This document shows, piece after piece, positions 1 to 6,127 of a DNA stretch of 6,710 nucleotides. Position 1 is the stretch's first letter. Every line of letters starts with the position of its first letter. The position numbers and the translations under genes are program-made. Below the pieces are notes generated by a model. That model was given only the letters and a program-made list of their open reading frames with translations. It made no database searches and was not told where the DNA came from. The stretch spans positions 1 through 6,710 of the forward strand of contig PMBW01000194.1 of the NCBI GenBank assembly GCA_003153075.1. Direction: 5' to 3'. This DNA comes from Dehalococcoidia bacterium. Its GTDB lineage: Bacteria; Chloroflexota; Dehalococcoidia; Dehalococcoidales; Fen-1064.

Positions 1-148
1 AATCCAGGTAAAATTGCACGCTGTCGTTGACCACGCCGGTCATTGCGCCGATAACCAGATTGATTTTCGTGACCTTTTTAGCGCGAGCCTGTTCAGCCTG
101 CTGCAGCACGATTTCAAACATACTTTGTGTTATAGCCAATTCGTGCAC
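1..148 (-). CDS. hypA: Hydrogenase nickel incorporation protein HypA (5' part, cut by window edge)
   Basis: HypA is the nickel metallochaperone that, with the GTPase HypB, inserts nickel into the large subunit of [NiFe] hydrogenases. The 49 visible residues begin HELAITQSMFEIV after the initiator and continue through KKVTKINLVIGAMTGVV to VQFYLD, the typical HypA amino end. His2, the family's nickel ligand, is present. The zinc-binding CXXC pairs lie further on, outside the window. The start is a GTG at 146-148. It is the only start that puts His at position 2, and it has an AAGGA ribosome site (159-163) 10 bases upstream, inside the end of hypE. The gene begins 2 bases after the hypE stop, so it is probably translationally coupled. 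Identification is firm from the N-terminal signature; completeness of the gene cannot be judged. Confidence 0.93.
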   Translation of the reverse strand, partial: MHELAITQSMFEIVLQQAEQARAKKVTKINLVIGAMTGVVNDSVQFYLD

Positions 149-150
149 TT

Positions 151-1167
151 TCAACAGATCCTTGGTAAAAGGTCGCCCACCAGCATATCCACGATGCGTG
201 AAGAGCCGAGCATCGTTTTCAGTACTACGCGGCCCGGGTGTTCCTTAATGACATCACCGATAATCGCGGCGTCTTTGCCGTAGCGGTGTTTATGCATTGC
301 ATTTACGATCATTCCGGCATCTTCAGTGGACACGATCGCGATCATTTTCCCTTCATTGGCGACATATAACGGGTCGAAACCGAGCATCTCGCAGGCGCCC
401 AACACTTCGTCCTTGACGGGGATTTTGGCTTCTTCAATTCGTATGCCGACTTTCGATTGTTCGGCGAGTTCATTCAGGGTGGTAGCCAGACCGCCGCGGG
501 TGGGGTCGCGCAGGCTGTGGATATTGCGGCTGGCTTGCAGCATATCAGCCACCAGACCGGCCAGCGGGGCGCAATCGCTCTCTAATGTAGTAGAGAAGCT
601 GATACCTTCCCGTTTACTGAGCACGGCAATACCGTGGTCGCCGATGGTTCCGCTCAGTATCACTTTATCACCGGCACGTGCATTGCTGCCGGAAATGCTG
701 ATCCCTTCGGGAATGATGCCGATCCCGGACGTATTGATAAAAAGCTTATCCGCAGAGCCGCGGTTCACGACTTTAGTATCACCCGTGACGATTTTCACCC
801 CGGCTTCGTCGGCGGTATTTTTTATTGATTCGATCACCTGTTTCAGGTCTTTTAAAAGTAATCCTTCTTCGATGATCAGAGCCAGCGAAAGATAGAGGGG
901 GCGCGCACCGGAGGTGGCGAGGTCGTTGATAGTGCCGCACACCGCCAGCTTGCCGATATTGCCGCCAGGGAAGAAGATGGGATTTACCACATAGCTGTCG
1001 GTGGTGAAGGCCAACCGGTGTTTGATATCAAAAACCGCCGCATCATCCATCTGTGCCAGCAAAGGATTATCGAGGGCGCTGACGAAGTTTTTCGTGATCA
1101 GGTCGTGTGCCAGTTTACCACCGCTGCCGTGCGCCAGCAGAATTTTATCTTCCACTCTCATCTCCAT
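151..1167 (-). CDS. hypE: Hydrogenase maturation protein HypE (carbamoyl dehydratase)
   Basis: HypE accepts a carbamoyl group from HypF on its C-terminal cysteine and dehydrates it with ATP to a thiocyanate, the source of the cyanide ligands of the [NiFe] site. It acts in the cytoplasm with HypF and the HypCD complex. Numbering from the ATG at 1167, the protein shows the AIRS/PurM-like N-terminal domain (HGSGGK at 13-18, DDAA at 41-44, TDS at 56-58, GKLAVCGTINDLA at 72-84), DPTRGG at 221-226 in the second domain, and the required C-terminal PRIC with Cys338. Length (338) is normal. The start is uncertain: the ATG at 1167 has no ribosome site, while a GTG at codon 5 (1153-1155) has GGAG six bases upstream and gives a family-typical N-terminus. 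The gene overlaps the end of hypD by 23 bases, or 11 with the GTG start, suggesting coupling. Confidence 0.97.
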   Translation of the reverse strand: MEMRVEDKILLAHGSGGKLAHDLITKNFVSALDNPLLAQMDDAAVFDIKHRLAFTTDSYVVNPIFFPGGNIGKLAVCGTINDLATSGARPLYLSLALIIEEGLLLKDLKQVIESIKNTADEAGVKIVTGDTKVVNRGSADKLFINTSGIGIIPEGISISGSNARAGDKVILSGTIGDHGIAVLSKREGISFSTTLESDCAPLAGLVADMLQASRNIHSLRDPTRGGLATTLNELAEQSKVGIRIEEAKIPVKDEVLGACEMLGFDPLYVANEGKMIAIVSTEDAGMIVNAMHKHRYGKDAAIIGDVIKEHPGRVVLKTMLGSSRIVDMLVGDLLPRIC

Positions 1168-2239
1168 ACAGGTAATACGCAGAGCAGCTCCCCTCAGATG
1201 ATACCATACACGGCCCGACCGGATTTTCCGGTGTGCAGGTCTTGCGGAATAAACGGCAATCGGCAGGAGTTTTTACCCCGCGCAATATCTCTCCGCAAAG
1301 GCAGCCTTTGGGTTCAATGGCCAGTTCTGTTTTAATATCAAATGCAGCTTCTGCATCATATCCGATGAACTCCGGCCTGAATTTCAAACCGCTGCCCGGC
1401 ACCATGCCCATGCCGCGCCAATTAGCGGGGCACGGCTCGAAGACTTGCTGCATAACTTTTTGTGCTTGCAGATTCCCTTCGGGGGTGACACCGCGTTTGT
1501 AGGCAATCTCCACTTTCGATCGGTGATTTTCTACCTGCGTGACCAGCATGTCCACACACTGCAGGATATCCGTTGGCTCAAATCCGGCCACAACACAGGG
1601 AATGCCGTAATCACGTGCGACAAATTGCCAGGCATTCGAGCCGGTGACCGCAGAAACATGTCCGGGGCAAACCAGGCCGTCCAGTTTTACCTCACCGGCA
1701 TCCAGTATGGTCTTGATCACCGGCGGGCAGAGCTTGTGCAGGGAGAGCACGCGGTAATTATTGATCTTCAATTCCTGTGCCTGCAGGACGGAGACCGCAA
1801 TCGTGGGAGCGGTAGTCTCAAACCCAACCCCGATAAATGCCACTGTTTTATCCGGATTTTCCTGCGCTATTTTCAACGCGTCCATTGTCGAGTACACGAT
1901 GCGGACATCTGCCCCTTCGGCGCGGGCTTTTTGCAGGCTGGAGCGGCTGCCCGGCACTCTCAGCATATCCCCGAAAGAGGTGATAATTACGCCGGGAATA
2001 CCCGCCAGCGCGACGGCCTTGTCGATATCAGAGGTGGCAGTAACACACACCGGACAACCCGGACCGGAAACCATTTCAATGGTCGGCGGAAGCGCCTGGC
2101 GGATACCGTATTTGAAAATGGAAACAGTATGGCCGCCGCAGAATTCCATGAAACGCACTTTGTGTTTCGATTTCTGACGGATCGCGGTGATCAGTCCTTG
2201 CGCTAATTCGCTGTTACGGAATTCGGTAATGTATTTCAA
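1145..2239 (-). CDS. hypD: Hydrogenase maturation factor HypD (Fe-S scaffold for Fe(CN)2CO assembly)
   Basis: HypD, in complex with HypC, is the platform on which iron receives its cyanide and CO ligands before transfer to the hydrogenase large subunit. The 364 residues match the usual family length. Conserved motifs are all visible: MEFCGGHT with Cys34 and His37, GPGCPVC with Cys62 and Cys65, and CPGHVSAVTG in the centre. A C-terminal cysteine-rich segment (Cys313, 315, 328, 335, 344, 352) contains the ligands of the 4Fe-4S cluster. The start is a TTG at 2237-2239; it gives the typical N-terminus KYITEFRNSELA and has GAGGA six bases upstream. No ATG occurs before codon 31, inside the first conserved motif, so the TTG is well supported. 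The gene follows hypC after 70 bases holding a hairpin, and its 3' end overlaps hypE. Confidence 0.98.
   Translation of the reverse strand: MKYITEFRNSELAQGLITAIRQKSKHKVRFMEFCGGHTVSIFKYGIRQALPPTIEMVSGPGCPVCVTATSDIDKAVALAGIPGVIITSFGDMLRVPGSRSSLQKARAEGADVRIVYSTMDALKIAQENPDKTVAFIGVGFETTAPTIAVSVLQAQELKINNYRVLSLHKLCPPVIKTILDAGEVKLDGLVCPGHVSAVTGSNAWQFVARDYGIPCVVAGFEPTDILQCVDMLVTQVENHRSKVEIAYKRGVTPEGNLQAQKVMQQVFEPCPANWRGMGMVPGSGLKFRPEFIGYDAEAAFDIKTELAIEPKGCLCGEILRGVKTPADCRLFRKTCTPENPVGPCMVSSEGSCSAYYLYGDESGR
1162..1165 (-). promoter_or_regulatory. Ribosome binding site pointing to a GTG start for hypE
   Basis: GGAG on the minus strand lies inside the last codons of hypD and six bases before a GTG at 1153-1155. 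The ATG at 1165-1167 overlaps this site, and the ATG at 1159-1161 follows it directly, so neither can use it at normal spacing. It therefore favours a HypE four residues shorter than the longest reading. Confidence 0.5.
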
Positions 2240-2245
2240 TTAAGA

Positions 2246-2250
2246 TCCTC
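2246..2250 (-). promoter_or_regulatory. Ribosome binding site for the TTG start of hypD
   Basis: GAGGA on the minus strand stands exactly six bases before the TTG at 2237-2239. It decides the start, because the conserved HypD N-terminus would be lost with any downstream ATG. Confidence 0.7.
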
Positions 2251-2263
2251 AATTTGGTTAGTC

Positions 2264-2286
2264 CTCTCTCCCCTTGAGGGAGAGAG
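2264..2286 (-). repeat. Perfect 9-bp stem hairpin between hypC and hypD
   Basis: Arms 2264-2272 and 2278-2286 are perfectly complementary (CTCTCTCCC against GGGAGAGAG) around a 5-base loop. A further purine-rich block at 2290-2300 repeats the GAGAG theme without extending the stem. On the hyp mRNA the hairpin falls 14 bases before the hypD ribosome site and is not followed by a U-run, so it is unlikely to be a simple terminator. It could act in mRNA processing or modulate hypD translation. Palindromes of this CCCTCTCCC/GGGAGAGGG kind recur between genes in many bacteria, so it may be one copy of a dispersed repeat (from memory, untested here). Confidence 0.55.
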
Positions 2287-2309
2287 TTAGAGAGAGGGGG
2301 AAAACGTCA

Positions 2310-2531
2310 TTATTTTGCAGATTCTGCGATTTCCTGAAAAAGTTTGAGTGTTTCTTCCGCCTCTTCCTGGTCAAGTACACTGATAGCATAGCCGGTGTGC
2401 AGGAGGACGTAATCGCCGACCTTCGCTTCCGGCGTGAGCCAAAGACTAATACGGCGGGACACTCCCCCGATTTCCACCTCGCCCTCTTTACCTTCAACTT
2501 TCGTGATTTTTACCGGCACTGCCAGACACAT
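2310..2531 (-). CDS. hypC: Hydrogenase maturation chaperone HypC (HypC/HybG/HupF family)
   Basis: HypC is a small chaperone that binds HypD, carries the iron precursor and hands it to the hydrogenase large subunit. The 73-residue product opens with the signature MCLAVP; Cys2, exposed after Met removal, is essential in the family. The OB-like core continues to VGDYVLLHTGYAISVLD with His45 in the conserved H-T-G-Y-A motif, and ends in an acidic helix (EEAEETLKLFQEIAESA). The ATG start is fixed by the need for Cys at position 2. The ribosome site GAAGG directly follows the stop codon of the nuclease gene, 14 bases before the start, so hypC expression probably depends on read-through from hypF and the nuclease gene. 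Confidence 0.97.
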   Translation of the reverse strand: MCLAVPVKITKVEGKEGEVEIGGVSRRISLWLTPEAKVGDYVLLHTGYAISVLDQEEAEETLKLFQEIAESAK

Positions 2532-2540
2532 ATTTCTAAT

Positions 2541-2552
2541 CCTTCTTAATTT
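2541..2552. repeat. Direct repeat copy 2, at the nuclease-hypC junction
   Basis: CCTTCTTAATTT on the plus strand. It matches the copy at 2969-2980 in 11 of 12 positions, including a perfect 9-base core. On the minus strand it holds the TAA stop of the nuclease gene and the GAAGG ribosome site of hypC. Confidence 0.55.
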
Positions 2553-2959
2553 AAAACCTTTCTAAGTTTTTGCTTGATAACTTTTATATCCTTTTCCCAA
2601 TCCAGTGTTGTGAGTTCATTATCATAAATAATTAGCAGCTTATATCCGTTAGCCGGGAGAACCGTTTCTCTTTTTTTATCATACATTAGTCTTTGGGTTT
2701 TACGGTCTACTCCAATTGCTGTTCGTTTTTTATTCCAGAAATCATAACTTTTACCATCAATGTAGTGCTGACCCTCTCTAAATTCCAAAATAAGCCCGAA
2801 ATCAGGATAATAGGCGTCTACACGTAATTTGATTCCATTAGGTCTCTTTGTAGTTGGTTCTCCTCTTAAAAAATCAAATTGATGTTGTTCTTGATATTTT
2901 GTTCCACCGAGGGCGTCACTAACCAGTTTGATACAATATCGCTCTTTCTGTCTCGGCAC
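2546..2959 (-). CDS. Small PD-(D/E)XK / DUF559-Vsr-like endonuclease
   Basis: The 137-residue protein resembles the very-short-patch-repair-like (DUF559/EDxHD) nuclease fold. Visible motifs in order: Glu24 in YQEQHQF, Asp48 in RVDAYYPDFG, Glu59 in LILEFREGQHY with Gln64-His65-Tyr66, Asp94-Lys95 in YDKKRE, and the closing strand GYKLLIIYD (105-113). These match the D...E-X-K/R core with the QHY motif of this group. The second catalytic position is Arg61 (ExR) rather than Lys. The protein is basic and has no signal peptide. The start is GTG at 2957-2959, three codons after an in-frame stop, with GAAGG upstream. It sits 14 bases after hypF and 14 before hypC, in the same direction, and is much richer in A+T than its neighbours. 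It has no known role in hydrogenase maturation. It could be a homing-type or defence nuclease; the nuclease fold is likely, the biological role unknown. Confidence 0.72.
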   Translation of the reverse strand: MPRQKERYCIKLVSDALGGTKYQEQHQFDFLRGEPTTKRPNGIKLRVDAYYPDFGLILEFREGQHYIDGKSYDFWNKKRTAIGVDRKTQRLMYDKKRETVLPANGYKLLIIYDNELTTLDWEKDIKVIKQKLRKVLN

Positions 2960-2968
2960 ACCGGTTTA

Positions 2969-2980
2969 CCTTCTTAACTT
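2969..2980. repeat. Direct repeat copy 1, at the hypF-nuclease junction
   Basis: CCTTCTTAACTT on the plus strand, 11 of 12 identical to 2541-2552 and in the same orientation, offset by 428 bases. On the minus strand it contains the hypF stop codon TAA and the GAAGG ribosome site of the nuclease gene. Confidence 0.55.
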
Positions 2981-5286
2981 TTCTTAAAATTAGCGATTAC
3001 TGCCTGCCCCAGTGACAATCCGCCGTCGTTGCAGGGTACCAGGTGGTGCGTGAAGACCTGAAAACCCGCCTGTTTTAAACCGGCAGCGGTCAATTTTAAT
3101 AACAAACGGTTCTGAAAAACGCCGCCGCTCAAGGCCACCTGTTTTATACCTGTATTTTGCGCGATTTTACCGCACATATCAACTGTGACTTGGGCAATTG
3201 TCCGGTGCAGCTTTATTGATAGCATCGAAACGGTAACTTTATTTCTGACGTCGGCTGACATTGCTGCGAATAATTCCCCCAGTTTCACCATGGTAGTATC
3301 GGTCTGAGTTTCGAATGAGTAGGGATAAACATCGATTTTACCAGGGGTGAACCTAGCAGAAACCTTCATTTCCATCAAGATCGCCGCCTGGGCCTCGTAA
3401 CTGACTTCACCGCATAAACCAGCCAGTGCCGCCGCCGCGTCGAAGAGCCTGCCCACGCTGGAAGTCAACGGGCAATTGATCCGTTTTTGGACTTGTTGTC
3501 TGATTACCGCAATTTCCGCGGGATTGAGTTTGGCCAGAGGTAATCCTTCTAATGAGTAGTCTACTCCGAGCAATGAGTAGAGATAGCCCAGGGCCATCCG
3601 GTACGGTTTTTTAATTGCGGCAGCGCCGCCGGGCATCGGCACATATTCAAATTGTCCTGCGCGCTGAAAGCCGCGCCAGTCTGCTATCAGGAATTCACCG
3701 CCCCAGATTGCGCCGTCCGTGCCGTAGCCAACACCGTCAAAGGCCACCCCGATAACAGGCGTCGAGACAGCGTTGTCGGCCATGCAGCTGACAATGTGGG
3801 CATGGTGATGCTGCACCGGAATCAGCGGCAGTTTTTGTTCAATAGCAATGCGGGCGGCATATTTACTGGGCAGGTATTCGGGGTGCAGGTCGCAGGCGAT
3901 GACCTCCGGTTTGATCCTGAAGAGCTTTGTATACAGCTTGATAGTGCTTTCAAAATGTTCCAGTGTTTCCTCGTTTTCCATATCCCCGATGTGCTGGCTG
4001 ATAAAGGCGTGGTCGTCCCTTGTCAGACAAAAGGTATTTTTCAATTCCGCCCCGCAAGCCAGGATTTGATTAGCCCGGAAAGGGAGATGAATAGGATAGG
4101 GAGCATAACCGCGGGCGCGCCGTAAAGCTACCGGTTTGTTCTCTGTAACCATAAAGACGCTGTCGTCGTAACGGGCATAAATTCCGCGGTTGTGCAACAG
4201 AAAATAATCGGCGATGCCTTTCAGTCTGATTAACGCCTCTTCGTTATCCTTGGCGATCGGCTCCTCGCTGAGATTGCCGCTGGTCATAACAAGGGGCCGT
4301 CCGGCTGCATGTAAAATCAGGTGATGCAGGGGGGTGCAGGGCAGCATCATGCCCAGGTATTTCAAATCCGGCGCGACCGTCCGCGCGATATCCGATTTCC
4401 TGTTATTCCAGCGGAGTAAGACAATGGGAGCCTGGGGAGATGACAATAGTTCATTTTCTTTCTGTGAGACAGCGCAGTGCTTTTTTATATCTTCGACACC
4501 TGCGGCCATCACGGCAAAAGGCTTGGCAGGACGATGTTTTCTTTCCCGCAGCAGGTTAACCGCAGTTTGATTGGTAGCATCACAGGCAAGCTGAAAACCG
4601 CCCAGACCGCGCACGGCCAGGATGGCGCCGTTTCTCAGTAATTCCCCTGCTTTTTGAATAATATCAGCGCACTTCACCGTTTTGCCGTTGGTGTCCACCA
4701 GCTCCAGTTGAGGGCCGCATTCCGGGCAGGCATTCGGCTGGGCGTGAAAACGCCGGTTCAGCGGGTCGTTGTATTCCTGTTGACAGCGGGGGCACATCTG
4801 GAATTCCCGCATCGTGGTTTTCGGTCGGTCATAGGGGATATCCTCAATAATCGTGAAGCGCGGACCGCAGTTTGTGCAATTGGTGAAAGGATAACGATAA
4901 CGGCGGTCAGCGGGATCAAAGATCTCTTGGTAGCAATCGGCGCAGGTGGCGATGTCAGGGGAGATCAGTTGATAATTGTCCTTTTCAGCAAGGCTTTCCC
5001 GGATACGGAAATCAGGATAACCCATGGGAGGCGTATACTCAGTCTCAATTTGTTCGATGCGCGCCATCGGGGGTACCTGGGTTTTCAATTCCTGCAGAAA
5101 ATTGCGGATTGACGCCTCGCTGCCTTCAACCTCGATCTCCACCTTGCCGGAGGTATTGCGCACCCAGCCGTTTAGCTGCTGCCAATGCGCTAGACGGTAG
5201 ACAAACGGACGGAATCCCACGCCCTGCACGACGCCGCGCACGCTGATCACTGCCCCCTGCTTGTTCTCTGAATTCACCCTGGACAT
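2974..5286 (-). CDS. hypF: Carbamoyltransferase HypF
   Basis: HypF converts carbamoyl phosphate and ATP to carbamoyl adenylate and transfers the carbamoyl group to HypE. The 770 residues show the full domain order. An acylphosphatase domain (about 12-98) has VRGVVQGVGFRPF and Arg26. Two zinc fingers carry cysteine pairs at 115/118, 137/140, 165/168 and 187/190, with the classic X18-X24-X18 spacing. A YrdC/Sua5-like domain (about 205-390) has KHRPAKPFAVM and TSGNLSEEP. A Kae1-like domain (about 405-770) has HHHAHI at 493-498, FDGVGYGTDGAIWGGE at 517-532, SGGVFQNRLL at 720-729 and a terminal NDGGLSLGQA. I chose the ATG at 5284-5286, preceded by GAGGG at 5 bases. A TTG at 5296-5298 would add four residues but lies where transcription should begin. 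It is the first gene of the hyp operon. Confidence 0.98.
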   Translation of the reverse strand: MSRVNSENKQGAVISVRGVVQGVGFRPFVYRLAHWQQLNGWVRNTSGKVEIEVEGSEASIRNFLQELKTQVPPMARIEQIETEYTPPMGYPDFRIRESLAEKDNYQLISPDIATCADCYQEIFDPADRRYRYPFTNCTNCGPRFTIIEDIPYDRPKTTMREFQMCPRCQQEYNDPLNRRFHAQPNACPECGPQLELVDTNGKTVKCADIIQKAGELLRNGAILAVRGLGGFQLACDATNQTAVNLLRERKHRPAKPFAVMAAGVEDIKKHCAVSQKENELLSSPQAPIVLLRWNNRKSDIARTVAPDLKYLGMMLPCTPLHHLILHAAGRPLVMTSGNLSEEPIAKDNEEALIRLKGIADYFLLHNRGIYARYDDSVFMVTENKPVALRRARGYAPYPIHLPFRANQILACGAELKNTFCLTRDDHAFISQHIGDMENEETLEHFESTIKLYTKLFRIKPEVIACDLHPEYLPSKYAARIAIEQKLPLIPVQHHHAHIVSCMADNAVSTPVIGVAFDGVGYGTDGAIWGGEFLIADWRGFQRAGQFEYVPMPGGAAAIKKPYRMALGYLYSLLGVDYSLEGLPLAKLNPAEIAVIRQQVQKRINCPLTSSVGRLFDAAAALAGLCGEVSYEAQAAILMEMKVSARFTPGKIDVYPYSFETQTDTTMVKLGELFAAMSADVRNKVTVSMLSIKLHRTIAQVTVDMCGKIAQNTGIKQVALSGGVFQNRLLLKLTAAGLKQAGFQVFTHHLVPCNDGGLSLGQAVIANFKKS

Positions 5287-5291
5287 TAGTT

Positions 5292-5296
5292 CCCTC
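5292..5296 (-). promoter_or_regulatory. Ribosome binding site for the ATG start of hypF
   Basis: GAGGG on the minus strand lies five bases before the ATG at 5284-5286. It overlaps the alternative TTG start at 5296-5298, so it supports the ATG and argues against the TTG. Confidence 0.6.
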
Positions 5297-5302
5297 AAAC
5301 TA

Positions 5303-5308
5303 ATTATA
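5303..5308 (-). promoter_or_regulatory. Candidate -10 element of the hyp operon promoter
   Basis: A perfect TATAAT on the minus strand, 16 bases before the hypF ATG. Standard spacing would place the transcription start near 5296, leaving a leader of only about 10 bases that still holds the ribosome site. No good -35 box is seen at 16-19 bases; the best is TGAATA at 19 bases, matching 3 of 6. If used, the promoter probably needs an activator or another sigma contact. A chance match in this short intergenic stretch is possible. Confidence 0.4.
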
Positions 5309-5391
5309 CCTTACGCGAGAAGGGCGCTATTCAGGAATGGGGTAATACGGCTTAATTTAGGAAAGTATTGTAATGACTTATTGGTTGTTTT

Positions 5392-6057
5392 TTAACACAC
5401 AACTTTCTTCCACTTCAGCTCACCCGGCGCGCTTCTATTAATCCACAATTTTATACTCAACAAATTTTCCAATTCCTCGATTTTTTTATATAAATCATCG
5501 TCATTGTTTTTCAGAATCTGTTCCAGTTTGTCTTTTTGCGGAATAATATGAAATATTTCAACGAATGAATTAATATCTCCCAAAGACTTATTCATACCAT
5601 ATGCTGTAACCGACCCGGAAACATGACGAGTAACAACCATCCCTTTCATTACGAGCGATAACGTGAAAACATCTTCATCAAACAATCCCAACGTTAAAAT
5701 CGGGTTATTAATTGTCTTTGAAGCGCCTAATACCAGATCGCTATTTCCCATAAACGAGAATTCTTCACTCGAAACCGTTATCCAATCATTGTTTTTTCCG
5801 ACATAATAAGTCCTTTTTTGAGAATTGAGCATTTTTTCTAATTTGAGAAAGTCTTTCTGCATTTTATGCCATTCTTCATCGCTCTGATTTTCCGTTTTTT
5901 TAATTTCATCAAATGGTTTATTAAACAGTTCATTGTCAGGCGCTAGCCTTTTCATTATTTCCAGTGCGTTAGGCTTTTTAGGTAATATTTTTAATAGTTC
6001 TACAGTGCTGTCAATATCGGAGTTAAGAATGCTGAAGTGATCAAACTTGGTTCCCAT
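5392..6057 (-). CDS. Hypothetical protein of unknown function, A+T-rich gene
   Basis: I do not recognise this 221-residue protein. It has no signal peptide or membrane segment, so it is probably cytoplasmic. The N-terminal third is charged and helical (EIKKTENQSDEEWHKMQKDF at 51-70). The middle (about 83-170) looks like a beta-rich domain with a run GLFDEDVFTLSLVMKGMVV (124-142), then RHVSG, TAYGM and LGDINSFVEIF. The C-terminal part has an acidic helix of coiled-coil character (about 174-203) and ends WKKVVC. The ATG has a strong AGGAGG seven bases upstream and a near-consensus promoter, so it is very likely a real, separately transcribed gene. A hand count of one 60-base line gave 16 G+C, far below the hyp genes. 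No terminator follows it, so some transcription may run into hypF. Confidence 0.85.
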   Translation of the reverse strand: MGTKFDHFSILNSDIDSTVELLKILPKKPNALEIMKRLAPDNELFNKPFDEIKKTENQSDEEWHKMQKDFLKLEKMLNSQKRTYYVGKNNDWITVSSEEFSFMGNSDLVLGASKTINNPILTLGLFDEDVFTLSLVMKGMVVTRHVSGSVTAYGMNKSLGDINSFVEIFHIIPQKDKLEQILKNNDDDLYKKIEELENLLSIKLWINRSAPGELKWKKVVC

Positions 6058-6085
6058 GAATTATCCTCCTTAGACATATTCTCCA

Positions 6086-6113
6086 ATTATAACAACATAA
6101 AAATATTTTTCAA
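6086..6113 (-). promoter_or_regulatory. Sigma70-type promoter for the unknown 221-residue gene
   Basis: On the minus strand a TTGAAA box (6108-6113) is followed after 16 bases by a perfect TATAAT (6086-6091). The expected start near 6079 leaves a leader of about 20 bases containing the AGGAGG site. It lies just downstream of the nfu terminator, so it marks a new transcription unit. Confidence 0.7.
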
Positions 6114-6127
6114 GAGGTATTAAAGGG

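Noticed and set aside
326..895. Plus-strand open frame of 189 codons opposite hypE
   Set aside because: The serine- and proline-rich translation has no recognisable domain and lies entirely over the coding sequence of hypE.
1445..2206. Plus-strand open frame of 253 codons opposite hypD
   Set aside because: It is antisense to a fully conserved hypD and its translation shows no family motif; G+C-rich genes commonly leave such open shadows.
2264..2300. The hypC-hypD hairpin as a transcription terminator
   Set aside because: No T-run follows the stem on the minus strand, and hypD has no visible promoter of its own, so termination here would silence hypD, hypE and hypA.
2258..2497. Minus-strand frame of 79 codons overlapping hypC in another phase
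   Set aside because: hypC has an unmistakable signature in this interval, and the alternative translation is basic low-complexity sequence ending in the hairpin region.
3652..5112. Plus-strand open frames opposite hypF (3652-4125, 4334-4570, 4654-5112)
   Set aside because: All lie within the intact hypF reading frame and show no convincing ribosome sites or protein motifs.
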